64,000 bases of DNA from Halalkalicoccus sp. NIPERK01 (GCF_030287405.1 NZ_JASVVV010000005.1:1-64000); one strand, 5' to 3'. Counted from the stretch's first letter, positions 33,570 to 43,507 are shown. Made by a program: numbers and translations. The notes: a model not told the origin generated them from the sequence alone.

Positions 33570-33725
33570 CTAATTGTTCCTCGCTTCTGGTACTGTCGAA
33601 TGAGGGAGCCTACTCGTTGCTGCCTGGACCGTATACTCTCGGTTTTGGAGAGCCCGAATGAGAGCCAGCGTGGCCACGGTCTTCCCGACGCCTGAGCGGG
33701 TGTCACCAATGGCGACCCCGTTCAT
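33570..33725 (-). pseudogene. cbiA: cbiA stub: N-terminus of cobyrinate a,c-diamide synthase
   Basis: A 51-codon frame. Its first 34 codons, [20 protein letters not shown] then ALIRALQNREYTVQ, are the N-terminus of CbiA with the P-loop GDTRSGVGKT. The sequence then diverges (AATSRLPH) and soon stops, so more than 380 residues are missing. The ATG overlaps the cobT stop (ATGA), as in an intact operon. CbiA amidates the a and c side chains of cobyrinate using ATP and glutamine; a working copy would have to be elsewhere. Confidence 0.78.
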
Positions 33726-34726
33726 ATCTTCATAGTACGGTCCTCACTCACGAGCCGGTCGTAGATATCGGCGATTTTCTCGCGCACGATCGCCATCGAC
33801 ACGTCGGCCGCGTCAGCCAGCGCCAACGCCCCGCCCATGCCCACGCCCTCTTTGGCCTCACCAGCTACGTAGGCGTCCATCGCCGGATGACTAACGGTAT
33901 CGAACCCGGGATCGGTAGTTAGGTTCACATCGAGGTCGTTTGCCAGGTCGTGGATTCCCGCAGTGTCGTCGGCAGCGAGGAAGGAAGTGGTCGCAAGCGA
34001 GAGCGAGACGTCCGTGCCTGCATGACGGACAAGTGCAGCGGCGGCCGCCAGCTGAGTTCCGCCGGCGAGCGTTACGGTCGTGCCAGTGGCCGTCGCTCCA
34101 GTGGTCAATCCGGCCACGGCAGCAAGCACCGGATCCCCGACGCACTGGACGGTCTCTATCGGATTACCGGCAGTGCTCCCAGGCGATAGGCCGCTTGTAC
34201 CCAGTGCTTCGCTGACGACGTCACGCTTGAGTGAGAGTGGATTCTCCGGGAGCGACGAGGAGACTGTCGGCTGCTCCCCGAGCGCAGTCAGAACACCGAG
34301 AGCAGTCGTCGTGCCACCAGGAATCGTCTCGCCAATCACGAGTTCTGCGTCCGGCAGGCATCGACCCAGACGACGGGCGGCTTCGAACGTTTCTGATGCC
34401 GACGCGACCGGGTCCGAAGTGCGAATGTCGCGTCCGGCTCCGTCTCCGATTGTAACCGTTGGCGCAGTGGTTGGTCTGGCAAGTCCGGCGTCGACGGCAA
34501 GCACGTCGAACCCGAGGAGTTCGCGGACAGCGCGAGTGACGACCGCTGGAGTCGGGCAGCCAGTCGGACTGACGGGGACGACTGGCGCCTGCACTGGGTG
34601 ACCGTACTCGACGATTTCGAGATCTGCACTGGGCGTGTGAATCATCGCGTCAGGGTTGGCCCCTGCGGCGCTGATGCCATCGATGCGGGCCGTATCGGTG
34701 TTCCCACCGACGAGAACGAATCTCAT
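33722..34726 (-). CDS. cobT: CobT-like nicotinate-nucleotide:dimethylbenzimidazole phosphoribosyltransferase family
   Basis: A 334-residue archaeal-type CobT homologue. [20 protein letters not shown] opens the protein. [40 protein letters not shown] and [18 protein letters not shown] are typical of the archaeal family. It is expected to activate the lower-ligand base for the nucleotide loop of cobalamin. It follows a CbiX-like gene by 16 bp and precedes the cbiA stub with a 4-bp overlap. Archaeal members are diverged from bacterial CobT, so base specificity is not predictable. Confidence 0.85.
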   Translation of the reverse strand: MRFVLVGGNTDTARIDGISAAGANPDAMIHTPSADLEIVEYGHPVQAPVVPVSPTGCPTPAVVTRAVRELLGFDVLAVDAGLARPTTAPTVTIGDGAGRDIRTSDPVASASETFEAARRLGRCLPDAELVIGETIPGGTTTALGVLTALGEQPTVSSSLPENPLSLKRDVVSEALGTSGLSPGSTAGNPIETVQCVGDPVLAAVAGLTTGATATGTTVTLAGGTQLAAAAALVRHAGTDVSLSLATTSFLAADDTAGIHDLANDLDVNLTTDPGFDTVSHPAMDAYVAGEAKEGVGMGGALALADAADVSMAIVREKIADIYDRLVSEDRTMKI

Positions 34727-34742
34727 TGTGAGACCCGAATCA

Positions 34743-35531
34743 TTACCGCCGAATCCCTTCCCCGTCGGTCGCGACCGGGCGTCGCGTCCGATTTAACTGC
34801 TCTTCGAAAGAGGATGGTGAAGCGGCATCGTCGACAGCGAGCGCGCGCTGCTTTTCGACCTCCGCGTGAACGGCATCCGTTATCCGCGGATGCTCGCCGA
34901 GCGGGTCAGCATACTCGATGCCGCCGCGTGCGAGTTCGAGTTCGTCAGGTATTCGACTCTCGGTCGCTTCGGTTCGCGTCAGGAAAAGCGGGACAGCTAC
35001 CGACTGATTCTTGGTGGTATTGTACCGCACACATTCGACTGTGGGGTTCTGGAGTAGATAGCAGGTCAGCACCTCCCCGTACGCTGACTGTTCCCGAAGG
35101 CGAGCGGCGTGATAGTCGGTCGTTTGCCGGTGGTACGGTTTCGAGCTACTCCCGAATCCGACGAGGATCAGGGAGACGTCGTCGGATGCCGGAACCATAC
35201 TCGCTCCGTTCTCCTCTAGCACCTCGGTAACGGCAGGACTCTGACCGAGTGGTTCACAGTAGTTGACGTCTCCGGAGACATAAGAAAGCGCGGCAGGGAT
35301 ACCGTTGATCGTGTCGTGGCTGTGTGCGGCACACATCGGGACTGCGTACACTGTATCGGCGGAGATTCGCTCGAATTCCGCTTTGAGCTCGCGGATCGGT
35401 TCTCGCTTGTACGTCGCTATCTCGACGTCGTCGACGACATCACGCCGGCTGAGACGATCGGCGTGTGCTTCGAGCACTTCGTGGGCGTTTCTCGTATTCC
35501 GGCCGATGAGCAGGATTGATTCGGTTGTCAT
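34743..35531 (-). CDS. cbiX: CbiX-like sirohydrochlorin cobaltochelatase paralogue
   Basis: A 262-residue chelatase-superfamily protein. [20 protein letters not shown] is followed by [20 protein letters not shown], whose His residues could bind cobalt, and [20 protein letters not shown] and [15 protein letters not shown] in the second half. It differs from the larger CbiX-ferredoxin protein of the same locus: it lacks the first-strand GHGS and the ferredoxin domain. It may be a chelatase variant or a cobalt carrier. It is the first gene of the short operon with cobT, preceded by a palindromic candidate operator at 35564-35582. Confidence 0.7.
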   Translation of the reverse strand: MTTESILLIGRNTRNAHEVLEAHADRLSRRDVVDDVEIATYKREPIRELKAEFERISADTVYAVPMCAAHSHDTINGIPAALSYVSGDVNYCEPLGQSPAVTEVLEENGASMVPASDDVSLILVGFGSSSKPYHRQTTDYHAARLREQSAYGEVLTCYLLQNPTVECVRYNTTKNQSVAVPLFLTRTEATESRIPDELELARGGIEYADPLGEHPRITDAVHAEVEKQRALAVDDAASPSSFEEQLNRTRRPVATDGEGIRR

Positions 35532-35563
35532 GGGTCATCCACGCATTCAATTTTAGTTGCATT

Positions 35564-35582
35564 AACCCAATTTGGGTTGTCT
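35564..35582. promoter_or_regulatory. Candidate cobalamin operator, cbiX-cobT promoter
   Basis: The palindrome AACCCAATTTGGGTT is centred 40 bp upstream of the cbiX-like start. Its right part CAATTTGGGTTGTC (35569-35582) matches CAATTTTGGTTGTT (55603-55616) in the cbiT/regulator intergenic region at 12 of 14 positions. Related copies occur at 41281-41294 and 43471-43484. Recurrence upstream of four B12 transcription units suggests a shared regulator site. Confidence 0.5.
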
Positions 35583-35738
35583 TACGGGTTGAGACGGACT
35601 ATCAAATAAGTTTTGGTGAGCCCGATTTCGTTCAGCGTGTGAGTGGCAATAGTGACACATAATGGAACCCAGTAGCCCGTAGATAGCGGTAATAGCGATA
35701 AAAAACGAAGATTCAGGAGGAGGCTGAATCGACCTAAT

Positions 35739-36509
35739 CTAGTCGGACCGAACAGCTAATACCGAAAGATCAGAGAACGGTGACGTATCTCCATCTGATT
35801 CTTTCGTGAGTGCTTGGAGCCTCCCTAGCGTCGTCGTCGTTACTTCTTCGTCGTCGTGTGTCAAATGTTCCAGGACGAGAGCCTCAAGCGATGGGGATGC
35901 ACCTGCTTCGAGTAACTCGGCGGCGATGTCCTCAGGCATCCAGTCGTAGGGGCGCGGGAGCACGAGCAGGTGTCGCTTACCGACGTCATCTCGAAGCCGA
36001 CGGAGATCCCGTGTGATATCACCGCTCTTGTGGAGCGTTACGAAGACCGTTTCTTCCATTGGTGTTCGTGCCCTACTGGCGGCCACCTGAAGGGACGAGA
36101 TCCCTGGAATCACCCGGACTGGCGCTTCGACAGCCACCTGAACCTTCCCGACGAACTGATACCCCGAGTGGTTCGGATCACCCATCAGAACGGCCGTTCC
36201 GGATTTCCCATTGGCCACGCGGTCAGCGAATGTCGCAAGCGTCTCTGCTTCATCACGATACCCACACGTGAGGAGGTCGGCGTTCGTCTTCTCGCGGATG
36301 AACTCGACGACGGTCTCGAACCCCACGACGACGTTGGCATCGCGGATTGCGCGCTCGGCGCGTGGGGTCAGATACTCCGGGTTGCCCGGGCCGATCCCGA
36401 CGGCGTACACCGGATTTTCCGTCGGAAGAGACGCTGGTTCCGGTTCCGGTTCCGACGCCGCCAGCGCCGCTGGATCGGGGCCGGCGTCCAAATCGTACGT
36501 GTCGCTCAC
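35739..36509 (-). CDS. cbiE: CbiE, cobalt-precorrin-7 C5-methyltransferase
   Basis: A 256-residue SAM-dependent tetrapyrrole methylase. After a 30-residue acidic leader the fold begins VYAVGIGPGNPEYLTPRA. TAVLMGDPNHSGYQFVG and VRVIPGISSLQVAASRA are family motifs; the last, with SSLQ, is typical of CbiE. VTLHKSG and LLVLPRPYDWMPEDIA support the same call. It methylates C5 of cobalt-precorrin-7, with CbiT acting at C15. It overlaps cbiC by ATGA and is the last gene of the cobN-cbiC-cbiE operon. Confidence 0.9.
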   Translation of the reverse strand: MSDTYDLDAGPDPAALAASEPEPEPASLPTENPVYAVGIGPGNPEYLTPRAERAIRDANVVVGFETVVEFIREKTNADLLTCGYRDEAETLATFADRVANGKSGTAVLMGDPNHSGYQFVGKVQVAVEAPVRVIPGISSLQVAASRARTPMEETVFVTLHKSGDITRDLRRLRDDVGKRHLLVLPRPYDWMPEDIAAELLEAGASPSLEALVLEHLTHDDEEVTTTTLGRLQALTKESDGDTSPFSDLSVLAVRSD

Positions 36510-37237
36510 GGGAGGTCGACCTCTCCGCTCCGGACGTCGCTCGCCACGTGGACGAGTTCGTTCGTCAGGCCGGCCGCCAACCCGCTTCCGCCGCGACGGC
36601 CGACGTTCGTGATCGCGGGGACGCCGTGCGTCCCGGCGACCTCGCGAAGGCGCTTCCGGCTCTCGGCGGCTTTGACGAAGCCGACCGGGGTGGCGACCAC
36701 GACGGCAGGGCGTGTTCCGCCTTCGATACAGTCTGCAAGGGCGAGTGCTGCAGTCGGTGCGTTCCCGATAACGGCAATAGCGTCGTCGTAGAGTCCCTGC
36801 CGATCGAGTTCGAATACGGACGCAGCCGTCCGCGTCATGCCGGTCCGTTTTGCGAGTTCGGCGCCGCTTCCGATCGCCTTCTGGACGGGGCAGTCGTGCC
36901 CGCGACCGGTAATACCGGCTTTGACCATCGTGATGTCGGTGACGATGGGACGCTCGTCGAGGACGGCCCGTGCGCCGGCGACGATTGGTTCGTCCTCGGT
37001 CTCGCCGGTGAACCGCACGAGGTGCTGAAATTCGGGGTCGCCCGTCGCGTGGACGCTCTTCTGCCGGATGCGGTCGGCGAGCGTCCCGTCCGGAACGAGT
37101 TCGCGTACGCGATCCATGCTCGTCTCGGCGATCTCCATCGCGTTCTCGGTGGTCGCACCGAGATCGGCGTATTCCTCGACATCACTGCCATCCCCAGCCT
37201 TGCTACCACCGTCTATCCGTCCTTCGTTAGTCGTCAT
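36506..37237 (-). CDS. cbiC: CbiC, cobalt-precorrin-8 methylmutase
   Basis: A 243-residue CbiC. The segment AMEIAETSMDRVRELVPDG is followed by VHATGDPEFQHLVRF, whose His is the expected catalytic residue, then IVTDITMVKAGITGRG and AVIGNAPTAALALADCI, and TPVGFVKAAESRKRL, all diagnostic. It moves the C11 methyl group to C12 to make cobyrinate. The ATG at 37237 lies within the end of cobN (11-bp overlap), which implies coupling. The frame is open upstream, but homology begins here. Confidence 0.92.
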   Translation of the reverse strand: MTTNEGRIDGGSKAGDGSDVEEYADLGATTENAMEIAETSMDRVRELVPDGTLADRIRQKSVHATGDPEFQHLVRFTGETEDEPIVAGARAVLDERPIVTDITMVKAGITGRGHDCPVQKAIGSGAELAKRTGMTRTAASVFELDRQGLYDDAIAVIGNAPTAALALADCIEGGTRPAVVVATPVGFVKAAESRKRLREVAGTHGVPAITNVGRRGGSGLAAGLTNELVHVASDVRSGEVDLP

Positions 37238-40200
37238 CGTTCGCTGCCTCCAGTGCAGTCGCGCTCCCGGCACGCGCTTCGATGTCACCGTCCACTCGAA
37301 GGTTGATATCGCGGAGCCGATCGGCCATCCCGTCGTCGGCGTCCCACAGTCCGCGGTCGATCGCCTCCAGAAGCGTGTCACTGATGATCTCGAGGGCCCA
37401 CGGGTTCACGTCGCGCATCCACTCCCGTCGGTCCTCGTCGAACGCATACTTCTCGGCGACGTCTTCCCAGAGTGTATCACTGACGACGCCGGTAGTCGCA
37501 TCCCAGCCGAGAACGACGTCAACGGTGGTCGAGAGGTCGCCAGCCCCTTTGTAGTCGTGGTCCTCCATGCTGTCGAGCCAGTCGGGGTTGAGAACGCGCG
37601 CGCGCATCGCCTTGCGGACCTTCTCCTCGTTGGTGTACACCGAAACGTTGTCGGGGTCGCTGGAATCGCCGACGTAGGAGGCCGGCTCCTCGCCGGCGAT
37701 CTCCGAGACGGCGGTGATGAACCCGCCGTGGAACGCGTACCAATCAGAGCTGTCGAACTCGTCCTGCTCGGCGGTGTCCTCGATCTTGACCGTGGCGTCG
37801 ACGCTGCCGAGGCGTCGCTCGAAGGCGTCGTGCGCCTCCGTCACCCGTCCTCGCTTCCCGAGTGCGTAGCCGCCCCACTGGACGTACACGTCGGCGAGGT
37901 CGGATTGGTCGTCCCAGTTCCCCTCGTCGACGGCCTTGTTCGTGCCCGCACCATACCCGCCGGGTCGCGTCGTGAACACGCGGTGTCTGGCGGCTTTTTC
38001 GGGGTCGTCGACACCCTGTTCGTCGAGTCGCTCGGCCTCCTGTTCGACGTGCTTTTTGACGTAGTTCATCCCGTGGGGCTCGTCGAGCTCGACGACCGCG
38101 TCGACGGCGTCGTGAACGACGCTCGCGGCCTGCGGGAAGGCGTCGCGGAACAGCCCCGAAACTCGGGTTGTGACGTCGATGCGGGGGCGTCCGAGTTCGT
38201 CCAGCGGGATGGGAGTGACGCCGTCGATCCGTCCGGCGTCGGTCCACTCGGGTTCGACGCCCATCAGCGCGAGCACCTGCGCGATGGTCTCGCCGCGCGT
38301 TCGGACGGTCGGCGTCCCCCACGCGACCACGCCGACCTCTTCGGGGTACTCGCCCTCGTCTCGCGGCTCGCTTCGCTCACCGCTCGATCTCTCCGCGGCG
38401 CTACGCGCCGCGCTCTCCTCATAATGGCGCTCCGCGATCCCGTCGGCGACCTCGTGTCCGACGCGCCACGCGCTCTTGGCGGGTACCTTCCGCGGGTCGA
38501 GCGTGTAGAAGTTCCGCGCCGTCGGCAACAGGTCGACCCCGCCCCGCGTCGGCGCGCCGCTCCCACCAGGCGGAATATACTCGCCGGCCAGGGCGTCCGC
38601 CGTCCTCGGGATCTCCTCTTTCGCACCTCGCACGCGGGGGGCTACCTCCTCACAGACGAACGCCAGCACCTCGCGGAGGTCGTCGTGTGCGCCGGGCTTC
38701 GCACGTGCGTCCCCGAGTGGATCGATGTCCACCACGAGGAGGTTCATGTTGACCTCACCGTCGGACTGAGTCCGACGAGCCTCGTCCTCGCTGCGCTCGG
38801 ACGAGACGTCGTCCGGCCCCGTCTCCGCCTCCGAGGCCGGGAGGTCGAAGTCGTGGTCGGCCAGCGTCTCCACGAGCGCGAGACTCGTCTCGTACACTTC
38901 GTCGGCAGCCTCCGAGAGTGTCATGCCTAGATCATCGTCGTACATGCCCGGTTCATCGAGCATCCGTCCGTAATCGACACCGAGCACACCGGCCACGCTT
39001 TCACGGAGGCTCGGCCCGCCCGGATTCTCCAATCGTGTGAGCGCGACGAGGTACTCGACGAGTCGCTCGCCCGTGGGGGGCTCGCTCATCGTGTGCAGTC
39101 CCATCCGGATCTGCGTCGTCTTCACGTCCGTCAGGTACGCGTGGACGCGCTCGACGAGTTCGTCGACGGCGACCTCGTCACCGTCGACTTCGCCTTCCGC
39201 GAGCGTTGATCCGGTCTCCTCGGGGCCTCGGACGTCGGCTCGGTTCTCTATTTCGCCCGCGATACCGAGTTCGACTGCGAGGTCGAGTTCGTCGACGCTC
39301 TCGCGGAGGAGCCGTTTGAGGTGCTCCCCGTCGTCGGTGCGGGCGTCCTCCATCCCGGCTTCGCGATACTGGTCGGCGAGTTCCTCAAGTTCGGATAGTT
39401 CGTCGTAAGTTCCGGCGTTGCGCATCACCGGCGTCAGGTAGTCGACGATGGCCGCGTACGAGCGTCGCTTCGCCTGGGTCCCCTCGCCCGGGTTGTTGAT
39501 GATGTACGGATACACGTTCGGGATATCGTCGACGAGCCGGTCCGGGGCGCTCTCGCCGTTCAGCCCGACCGTCTTGCCGGGGAGCCACTCCAGACTCCCG
39601 TGGGTTCCGAGGTGGACGACGGCGTCGGCCTCGAAGGCGTGTCGGAGCCAACCGTAGAACGCCACGTAGTCGTGGGGGGGCTGGAGGTCCGAATCGTGAT
39701 AGACCTTCGAGGGGTCCATCCCGAACCCACGCGGCGGCTGGACGGTGACGAGGACGTTCCCGAACTCGACGCCGGGGATGGCGAACGGACGGTCGGGGGC
39801 GTCTCCCCACTCGTCGACGACGCTCTCCTGGAAGCGTTCGTCCGTGGCCGCGAACCACTCGCGGTACTGCTCCGTGGAGACGACGTCGACGCTCAGGTCA
39901 CGCACGTCCTCGGGGGCGACCCACCGGTCGTCGAGCGTCAGTTGTGCGGTCAGCCGATCTATCAAAGCCTGTCCGCTTTCGGGGGTCCGTCCGCCGTCTC
40001 GCGGGTCGCCTCGCTCCCCGCTCGACCGTTCCGAGGCGCGCTGCGCCTCGCCGAGGTCGTAGCCGCGCTCGCGGAGTTCCTCGAGGAGGTTGACGGTGCT
40101 CTCGGGGCTGTCGAGTCCGAAGGCGGTGCCGATGCCGTCGTCGCTCGGCGGGTAGTTGTGCAACACGACCGCGACGTTCTTCTCCCCGTTCGAGGTATGC

Positions 40201-41273
40201 CGAAGGGTCGCCCAGTTGACCGCGAGCCGCGCGGCGTGGTCGACCCGGTCGTCGATGGGGAAGTGCTGTTTCGGCGCGCTCCCGATGTCGGCCTCGTCGT
40301 CCGTCCGTTCCTTGCCGCTGATCGGGTGGGTGATGACGTTGCCGTCGAACTCCGGGAGCGCGACCGACAGCGCGAGTTCGAAGCCCATGACGCCCGTGTC
40401 GCTCGTCTCGTACCGGGAGCGAGAGCGCATCGTCGTCACGGTCTGGATAACGGGGACGCCGAGTCGGTCGAGGAAGACGTCCTCCGCCCCGTCGCCCTCG
40501 TCGTCGGCTGCCCGCCCCCGCTCGTCCATCGACAGCGAGAACATGAACGACGAGAGTACCGCGTCGACGAGAGGGGCGCCGTCGTCGAGGAGCCACTCCT
40601 CGGTCACGCGTTCGGCGTCCCACCCTTCGTCGCTGTCCGTCGCCGGGTTACAGAAGATCGGGAGCGCGTCCGCACCCTGCGCCTCGACGGCGCGCACCTG
40701 GGCGTCGACGTAGCGCGTGTTCTCGTGGGTCCAGTGGGACTCGTAGAACCAGATGGCGACCGTCGGCGTGTCGGGATCGAGCGTGTCTACCAGCTCCTCG
40801 TACGATGCTCCAGGATGGTCCGGATGGTAGACCCCCTCCGTCGGAAGCGCCACGGGGTCGTCGTAGTCACACTCGAGTTCCCCGTACTCGTCGACGAGGA
40901 ACCGGACGCAGTTCGCGACGTTGCTGGTCCCTCCCTTCTCCAAGTAGTCGTAGACTCGATCGCGGTCCCCCGCAGGGACGGACGTGTCCTCGAGCGCGTA
41001 GGCGTCACCGGTGGATTTGACGACCAGCGGGACGCCGGCCTCCTCCAGGCGACCGACGGCGTGGTCGTATCCCGGCATGCTCTCCTCGGCACCGTGCAGC
41101 CAGAAGATCGCCGCCGTCGCGTTGGCAAGTTCGTCGAGGAACGTATCGACGTCGCTCTGCTCCTCGAGATCGCTCTCCGAGCGAACGACCAGGTCGACGT
41201 CCGTTCGCGCCGCCGCCTGCTGGACGGCCCCGAGTTCGTTCTCGGTCGCGGTGTATAGGCCGATCGTTGGCAT
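37227..41273 (-). CDS. cobN: CobN, cobaltochelatase large subunit
   Basis: A 1348-residue CobN/BchH-family protein. The N-terminus MPTIGLYTATENELGAVQQA is followed by the conserved AIWFYESHWTHENTRYVDAQ, VLHNYPPSDDGIGTAFGLDS, VVHLGTHGSLEWLPGKTVGL and, near the end, VVLGWDATTGVVSDTLWEDV and RDVNPWALEIISDTLLEAI. CobN binds the corrin or tetrapyrrole and inserts cobalt together with an ATPase pair. The likely ATPase is the divergent ChlI-ChlD-like gene only 34 bp away. It is the first gene of the cobN-cbiC-cbiE operon. Three lower-complexity, Glu/Arg-rich spots (for example SERSSGERGDPRDGG) interrupt the family alignment and look like haloarchaeal insertions. Confidence 0.95.
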   Translation of the reverse strand: MPTIGLYTATENELGAVQQAAARTDVDLVVRSESDLEEQSDVDTFLDELANATAAIFWLHGAEESMPGYDHAVGRLEEAGVPLVVKSTGDAYALEDTSVPAGDRDRVYDYLEKGGTSNVANCVRFLVDEYGELECDYDDPVALPTEGVYHPDHPGASYEELVDTLDPDTPTVAIWFYESHWTHENTRYVDAQVRAVEAQGADALPIFCNPATDSDEGWDAERVTEEWLLDDGAPLVDAVLSSFMFSLSMDERGRAADDEGDGAEDVFLDRLGVPVIQTVTTMRSRSRYETSDTGVMGFELALSVALPEFDGNVITHPISGKERTDDEADIGSAPKQHFPIDDRVDHAARLAVNWATLRHTSNGEKNVAVVLHNYPPSDDGIGTAFGLDSPESTVNLLEELRERGYDLGEAQRASERSSGERGDPRDGGRTPESGQALIDRLTAQLTLDDRWVAPEDVRDLSVDVVSTEQYREWFAATDERFQESVVDEWGDAPDRPFAIPGVEFGNVLVTVQPPRGFGMDPSKVYHDSDLQPPHDYVAFYGWLRHAFEADAVVHLGTHGSLEWLPGKTVGLNGESAPDRLVDDIPNVYPYIINNPGEGTQAKRRSYAAIVDYLTPVMRNAGTYDELSELEELADQYREAGMEDARTDDGEHLKRLLRESVDELDLAVELGIAGEIENRADVRGPEETGSTLAEGEVDGDEVAVDELVERVHAYLTDVKTTQIRMGLHTMSEPPTGERLVEYLVALTRLENPGGPSLRESVAGVLGVDYGRMLDEPGMYDDDLGMTLSEAADEVYETSLALVETLADHDFDLPASEAETGPDDVSSERSEDEARRTQSDGEVNMNLLVVDIDPLGDARAKPGAHDDLREVLAFVCEEVAPRVRGAKEEIPRTADALAGEYIPPGGSGAPTRGGVDLLPTARNFYTLDPRKVPAKSAWRVGHEVADGIAERHYEESAARSAAERSSGERSEPRDEGEYPEEVGVVAWGTPTVRTRGETIAQVLALMGVEPEWTDAGRIDGVTPIPLDELGRPRIDVTTRVSGLFRDAFPQAASVVHDAVDAVVELDEPHGMNYVKKHVEQEAERLDEQGVDDPEKAARHRVFTTRPGGYGAGTNKAVDEGNWDDQSDLADVYVQWGGYALGKRGRVTEAHDAFERRLGSVDATVKIEDTAEQDEFDSSDWYAFHGGFITAVSEIAGEEPASYVGDSSDPDNVSVYTNEEKVRKAMRARVLNPDWLDSMEDHDYKGAGDLSTTVDVVLGWDATTGVVSDTLWEDVAEKYAFDEDRREWMRDVNPWALEIISDTLLEAIDRGLWDADDGMADRLRDINLRVDGDIEARAGSATALEAANDDD

Positions 41274-41280
41274 AACGTTG

Positions 41281-41294
41281 TTAAACCTCCATTG
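41281..41294. promoter_or_regulatory. Candidate cobalamin operator between cobN and chlID
   Basis: The minus strand reads CAATGGAGGTTTAA, sharing CAAT and GGTT spacing with the sites at 35569 and 55603. The plus strand AACCTCCATTG is also close to AACCTCATTTG at 43474-43484. It lies in the only 34 bp separating two divergent B12 operons, so one bound regulator could affect both. Confidence 0.4.
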
Positions 41295-41307
41295 CGCTAA
41301 TACAAGT

Positions 41308-43449
41308 ATGATTGATTATGGCGAGGGCAAAAAAGCTTCGCACGGGCGGGGGGATGCGCTGTCCTTTTCGGAGATCGTCGGTCAGGAGGAACTCAAAAGG
41401 GCGTTACTGGCCGTCGCGGCGAACGACGACCTCGATGGCCTCCTCGTACAGGGCGAGAAGGGGACGGCGAAGTCCACGGCGGTGCGGGCGCTGACTGACC
41501 TCCTCCCGAGACAGGACGTCATCGAGGACTGTCCGTACGGCTGCCCGCCGGACGTGCCCGAACACCAGTGTGAGGACTGCCGTGAGCGTCCCGACCCGCC
41601 GACGGCCGAGCGACCGGTCCCGCTCGTGACGCTCCCGCTGGGGGCGACCCGCGAACGGGTGGTGGGAACGCTCTCCGTGGCGGATGCCCTCGGTGGTGAC
41701 TACGAGTTCGACCCCGGACTGCTCGCCCGCGCGAACCGCGGCATCCTCTACGTCGACGAGGTGAACCTCCTCGACGACCACCTCGTCGACGTGTTGCTCG
41801 ACGCGGCGGCGAGCGGGGTCAACAGAATCGAGCGTGACGGTATGAGCGTCTCCCATCCAGCCAGCTTCACGCTCGTGGGGACGATGAATCCCGAGGAGGG
41901 AGATCTCCGACCGCAGTTGCGCGATCGGTTCGCTCTCCAGGCGACGGTCACCGCCTGTGAGGACGTCGATCAGCGGGTCAGCATCATCGACCGGGCTATC
42001 GGACGAACGGACGGGGACGTACCGGAGCAGTCGACTGACGAGGGCGTGGGGAACGACGCCTTCCGAGACCGGCTGTGGCGGGCCCGCAATCGGCTCGCAG
42101 AGGTCGAGCTTTCGACGCAGTTCGCCCGGGAGATCGCGGAACTGTGTCGTGACTCGGGAGTCGACGGACACCGCGGAGACATCGCGACGGCGCGCGCCGC
42201 CATGACGTTCGCCGCCCTCGACGACCGCTCGACGGTCATCGAACCCGACGTCAGACGGGCGGCGGAGCTCGCGCTCCCGCACCGGCTTCGGTCACGGCCG
42301 TTCGAAGACGCCCCCAACCCCAGCGACCTCATCGACGAACACTTCGATGGTGAGGGGGAGAAGGAGGGTCAGGAGGAACGAGGGGGACAACCCGGTGAAG
42401 GGCAGTCCGAAGCCGACGGGGACCCTTCCGACGGGACGGACGATTCTGGAGACATCGAAAAAACAGCCACGCCGGACCCGACGGATCCCGACTCGTCCAC
42501 CGAAAACGGTCGGCGCGACGAAGCCGAGACCGATACGTCACCCTCGGATCGGTGCGACGAGACGGGGACCGAGGGCGTCGAAGCGGAGACGACGGACGAG
42601 GGCCAGCAGGCTGACGAAAACGATGACGCGACGGACGGGACACCGATCGTTCCCGGTCAGTCCCATACCGACATCGGTGGCGGACGCGCTCCCGAACTGG
42701 CCGCGACCGACGCCGTCGAGAGCGCGAGAGCAGGTGGCGGCTCCCGGTCGCGGACGCGGCCACACGTCGACAACGAGGGAGTCCGGGTCCGGACTCAGCG
42801 TGCGGATTCGAGCCGGCGCATCGACGCCGCGGCCTCGGTTCGAGCGGCGTCCACCCGGGGGGCGTCGTCCGTCGAGTCGTGCGATCTCCGTCAATCCGTC
42901 CGCCAGAGCGATGCCTCCGCGCTGGTGGTGTTCGTCGTGGACGCGAGTGCGTCGATGCTCCCGGCGATGCGTGCGGCGAAGGGGACCGTCCTCGAACTCC
43001 TGAAGGACGCATACCGGAAGCGCGACGAAGTCGCGTTCGTCGCGTTCGCGGGCGAGGGGGCGACCGTGCTCCTCCCGCCGACGAACAGCGTCACCCTCGC
43101 CGCCCGACATCTCAAGGAACTGCCAACCGGCGACCGGACGCCGCTTCCCTCCGGCCTCCGAACCGCCGGCGACGTTCTCGACCGGGCCGAGCCGAACGCC
43201 AGCGTCGTCGTGCTGGTCACCGACGGACGGGCGAACGTCGCGGAAGAGAGCCCGGTTCGCGAGACGCGTGAAGCCGCGAGACGGTTGAGCGAGTTCGACC
43301 CGCACGTGGTCGTCGTCGACGCGAGCGACGGTGACCGATCCGGTCTAACGGGCTTGGTCGCCGACGAAACGGACGGCGAACGCGTCCCGCTCTCCGTACT
43401 GTCCGCCGAACGAATCGATGCGGCCGTCGATATCGCACGCGAAAGGTAG
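41308..43449 (+). CDS. ChlI-ChlD-type chelatase ATPase with VWA domain
   Basis: A 713-residue fusion-like protein. The AAA+ domain (about 15-350) has Walker A GEKGTAKS (49-56), Cys-rich CPYGCPPDVPEHQCEDC, Walker B ILYVDEVNLLDDH and the sensor region VGTMNPEEGDLRPQLRDRFA. A long acidic linker (about 350-470) leads to a von Willebrand A domain with the MIDAS VDASASM and VVLVTDGRANVA. This is the layout of Mg-chelatase I/D subunits. Next to cobN and cobalt transport genes it most probably powers CobN, taking the place of CobS and CobT of the aerobic pathway. The ATG at 41308 fits the divergent promoter; the upstream open frame belongs to cobN antisense. Confidence 0.9.
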   Translation: MIDYGEGKKASHGRGDALSFSEIVGQEELKRALLAVAANDDLDGLLVQGEKGTAKSTAVRALTDLLPRQDVIEDCPYGCPPDVPEHQCEDCRERPDPPTAERPVPLVTLPLGATRERVVGTLSVADALGGDYEFDPGLLARANRGILYVDEVNLLDDHLVDVLLDAAASGVNRIERDGMSVSHPASFTLVGTMNPEEGDLRPQLRDRFALQATVTACEDVDQRVSIIDRAIGRTDGDVPEQSTDEGVGNDAFRDRLWRARNRLAEVELSTQFAREIAELCRDSGVDGHRGDIATARAAMTFAALDDRSTVIEPDVRRAAELALPHRLRSRPFEDAPNPSDLIDEHFDGEGEKEGQEERGGQPGEGQSEADGDPSDGTDDSGDIEKTATPDPTDPDSSTENGRRDEAETDTSPSDRCDETGTEGVEAETTDEGQQADENDDATDGTPIVPGQSHTDIGGGRAPELAATDAVESARAGGGSRSRTRPHVDNEGVRVRTQRADSSRRIDAAASVRAASTRGASSVESCDLRQSVRQSDASALVVFVVDASASMLPAMRAAKGTVLELLKDAYRKRDEVAFVAFAGEGATVLLPPTNSVTLAARHLKELPTGDRTPLPSGLRTAGDVLDRAEPNASVVVLVTDGRANVAEESPVRETREAARRLSEFDPHVVVVDASDGDRSGLTGLVADETDGERVPLSVLSAERIDAAVDIARER

Positions 43450-43470
43450 GTTTGGCTCGTCCGGAAGTTT

Positions 43471-43484
43471 TACAACCTCATTTG
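43471..43484. promoter_or_regulatory. Candidate cobalamin operator upstream of cbtB
   Basis: On the minus strand CAAATGAGGTTGTA matches the site at 55603-55616 (CAATTTTGGTTGTT) at 10 of 14 positions. It lies 24 bp before the cbtB ATG, near the expected promoter, which suggests that cbtBA can be transcribed separately from chlID. Confidence 0.4.
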
Positions 43485-43507
43485 ATTATGTGCAAGTGTG
43501 GTTTAGA

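Noticed and set aside
37068-38930. Plus-strand open frame of 620 codons opposite cobN
   Set aside because: It is a shadow of cobN and cbiC, which carry unmistakable family motifs.
39600-41258. Plus-strand open frame of 552 codons opposite cobN
   Set aside because: It is antisense to the N-terminal half of cobN. The composition is an artefact of codon bias.
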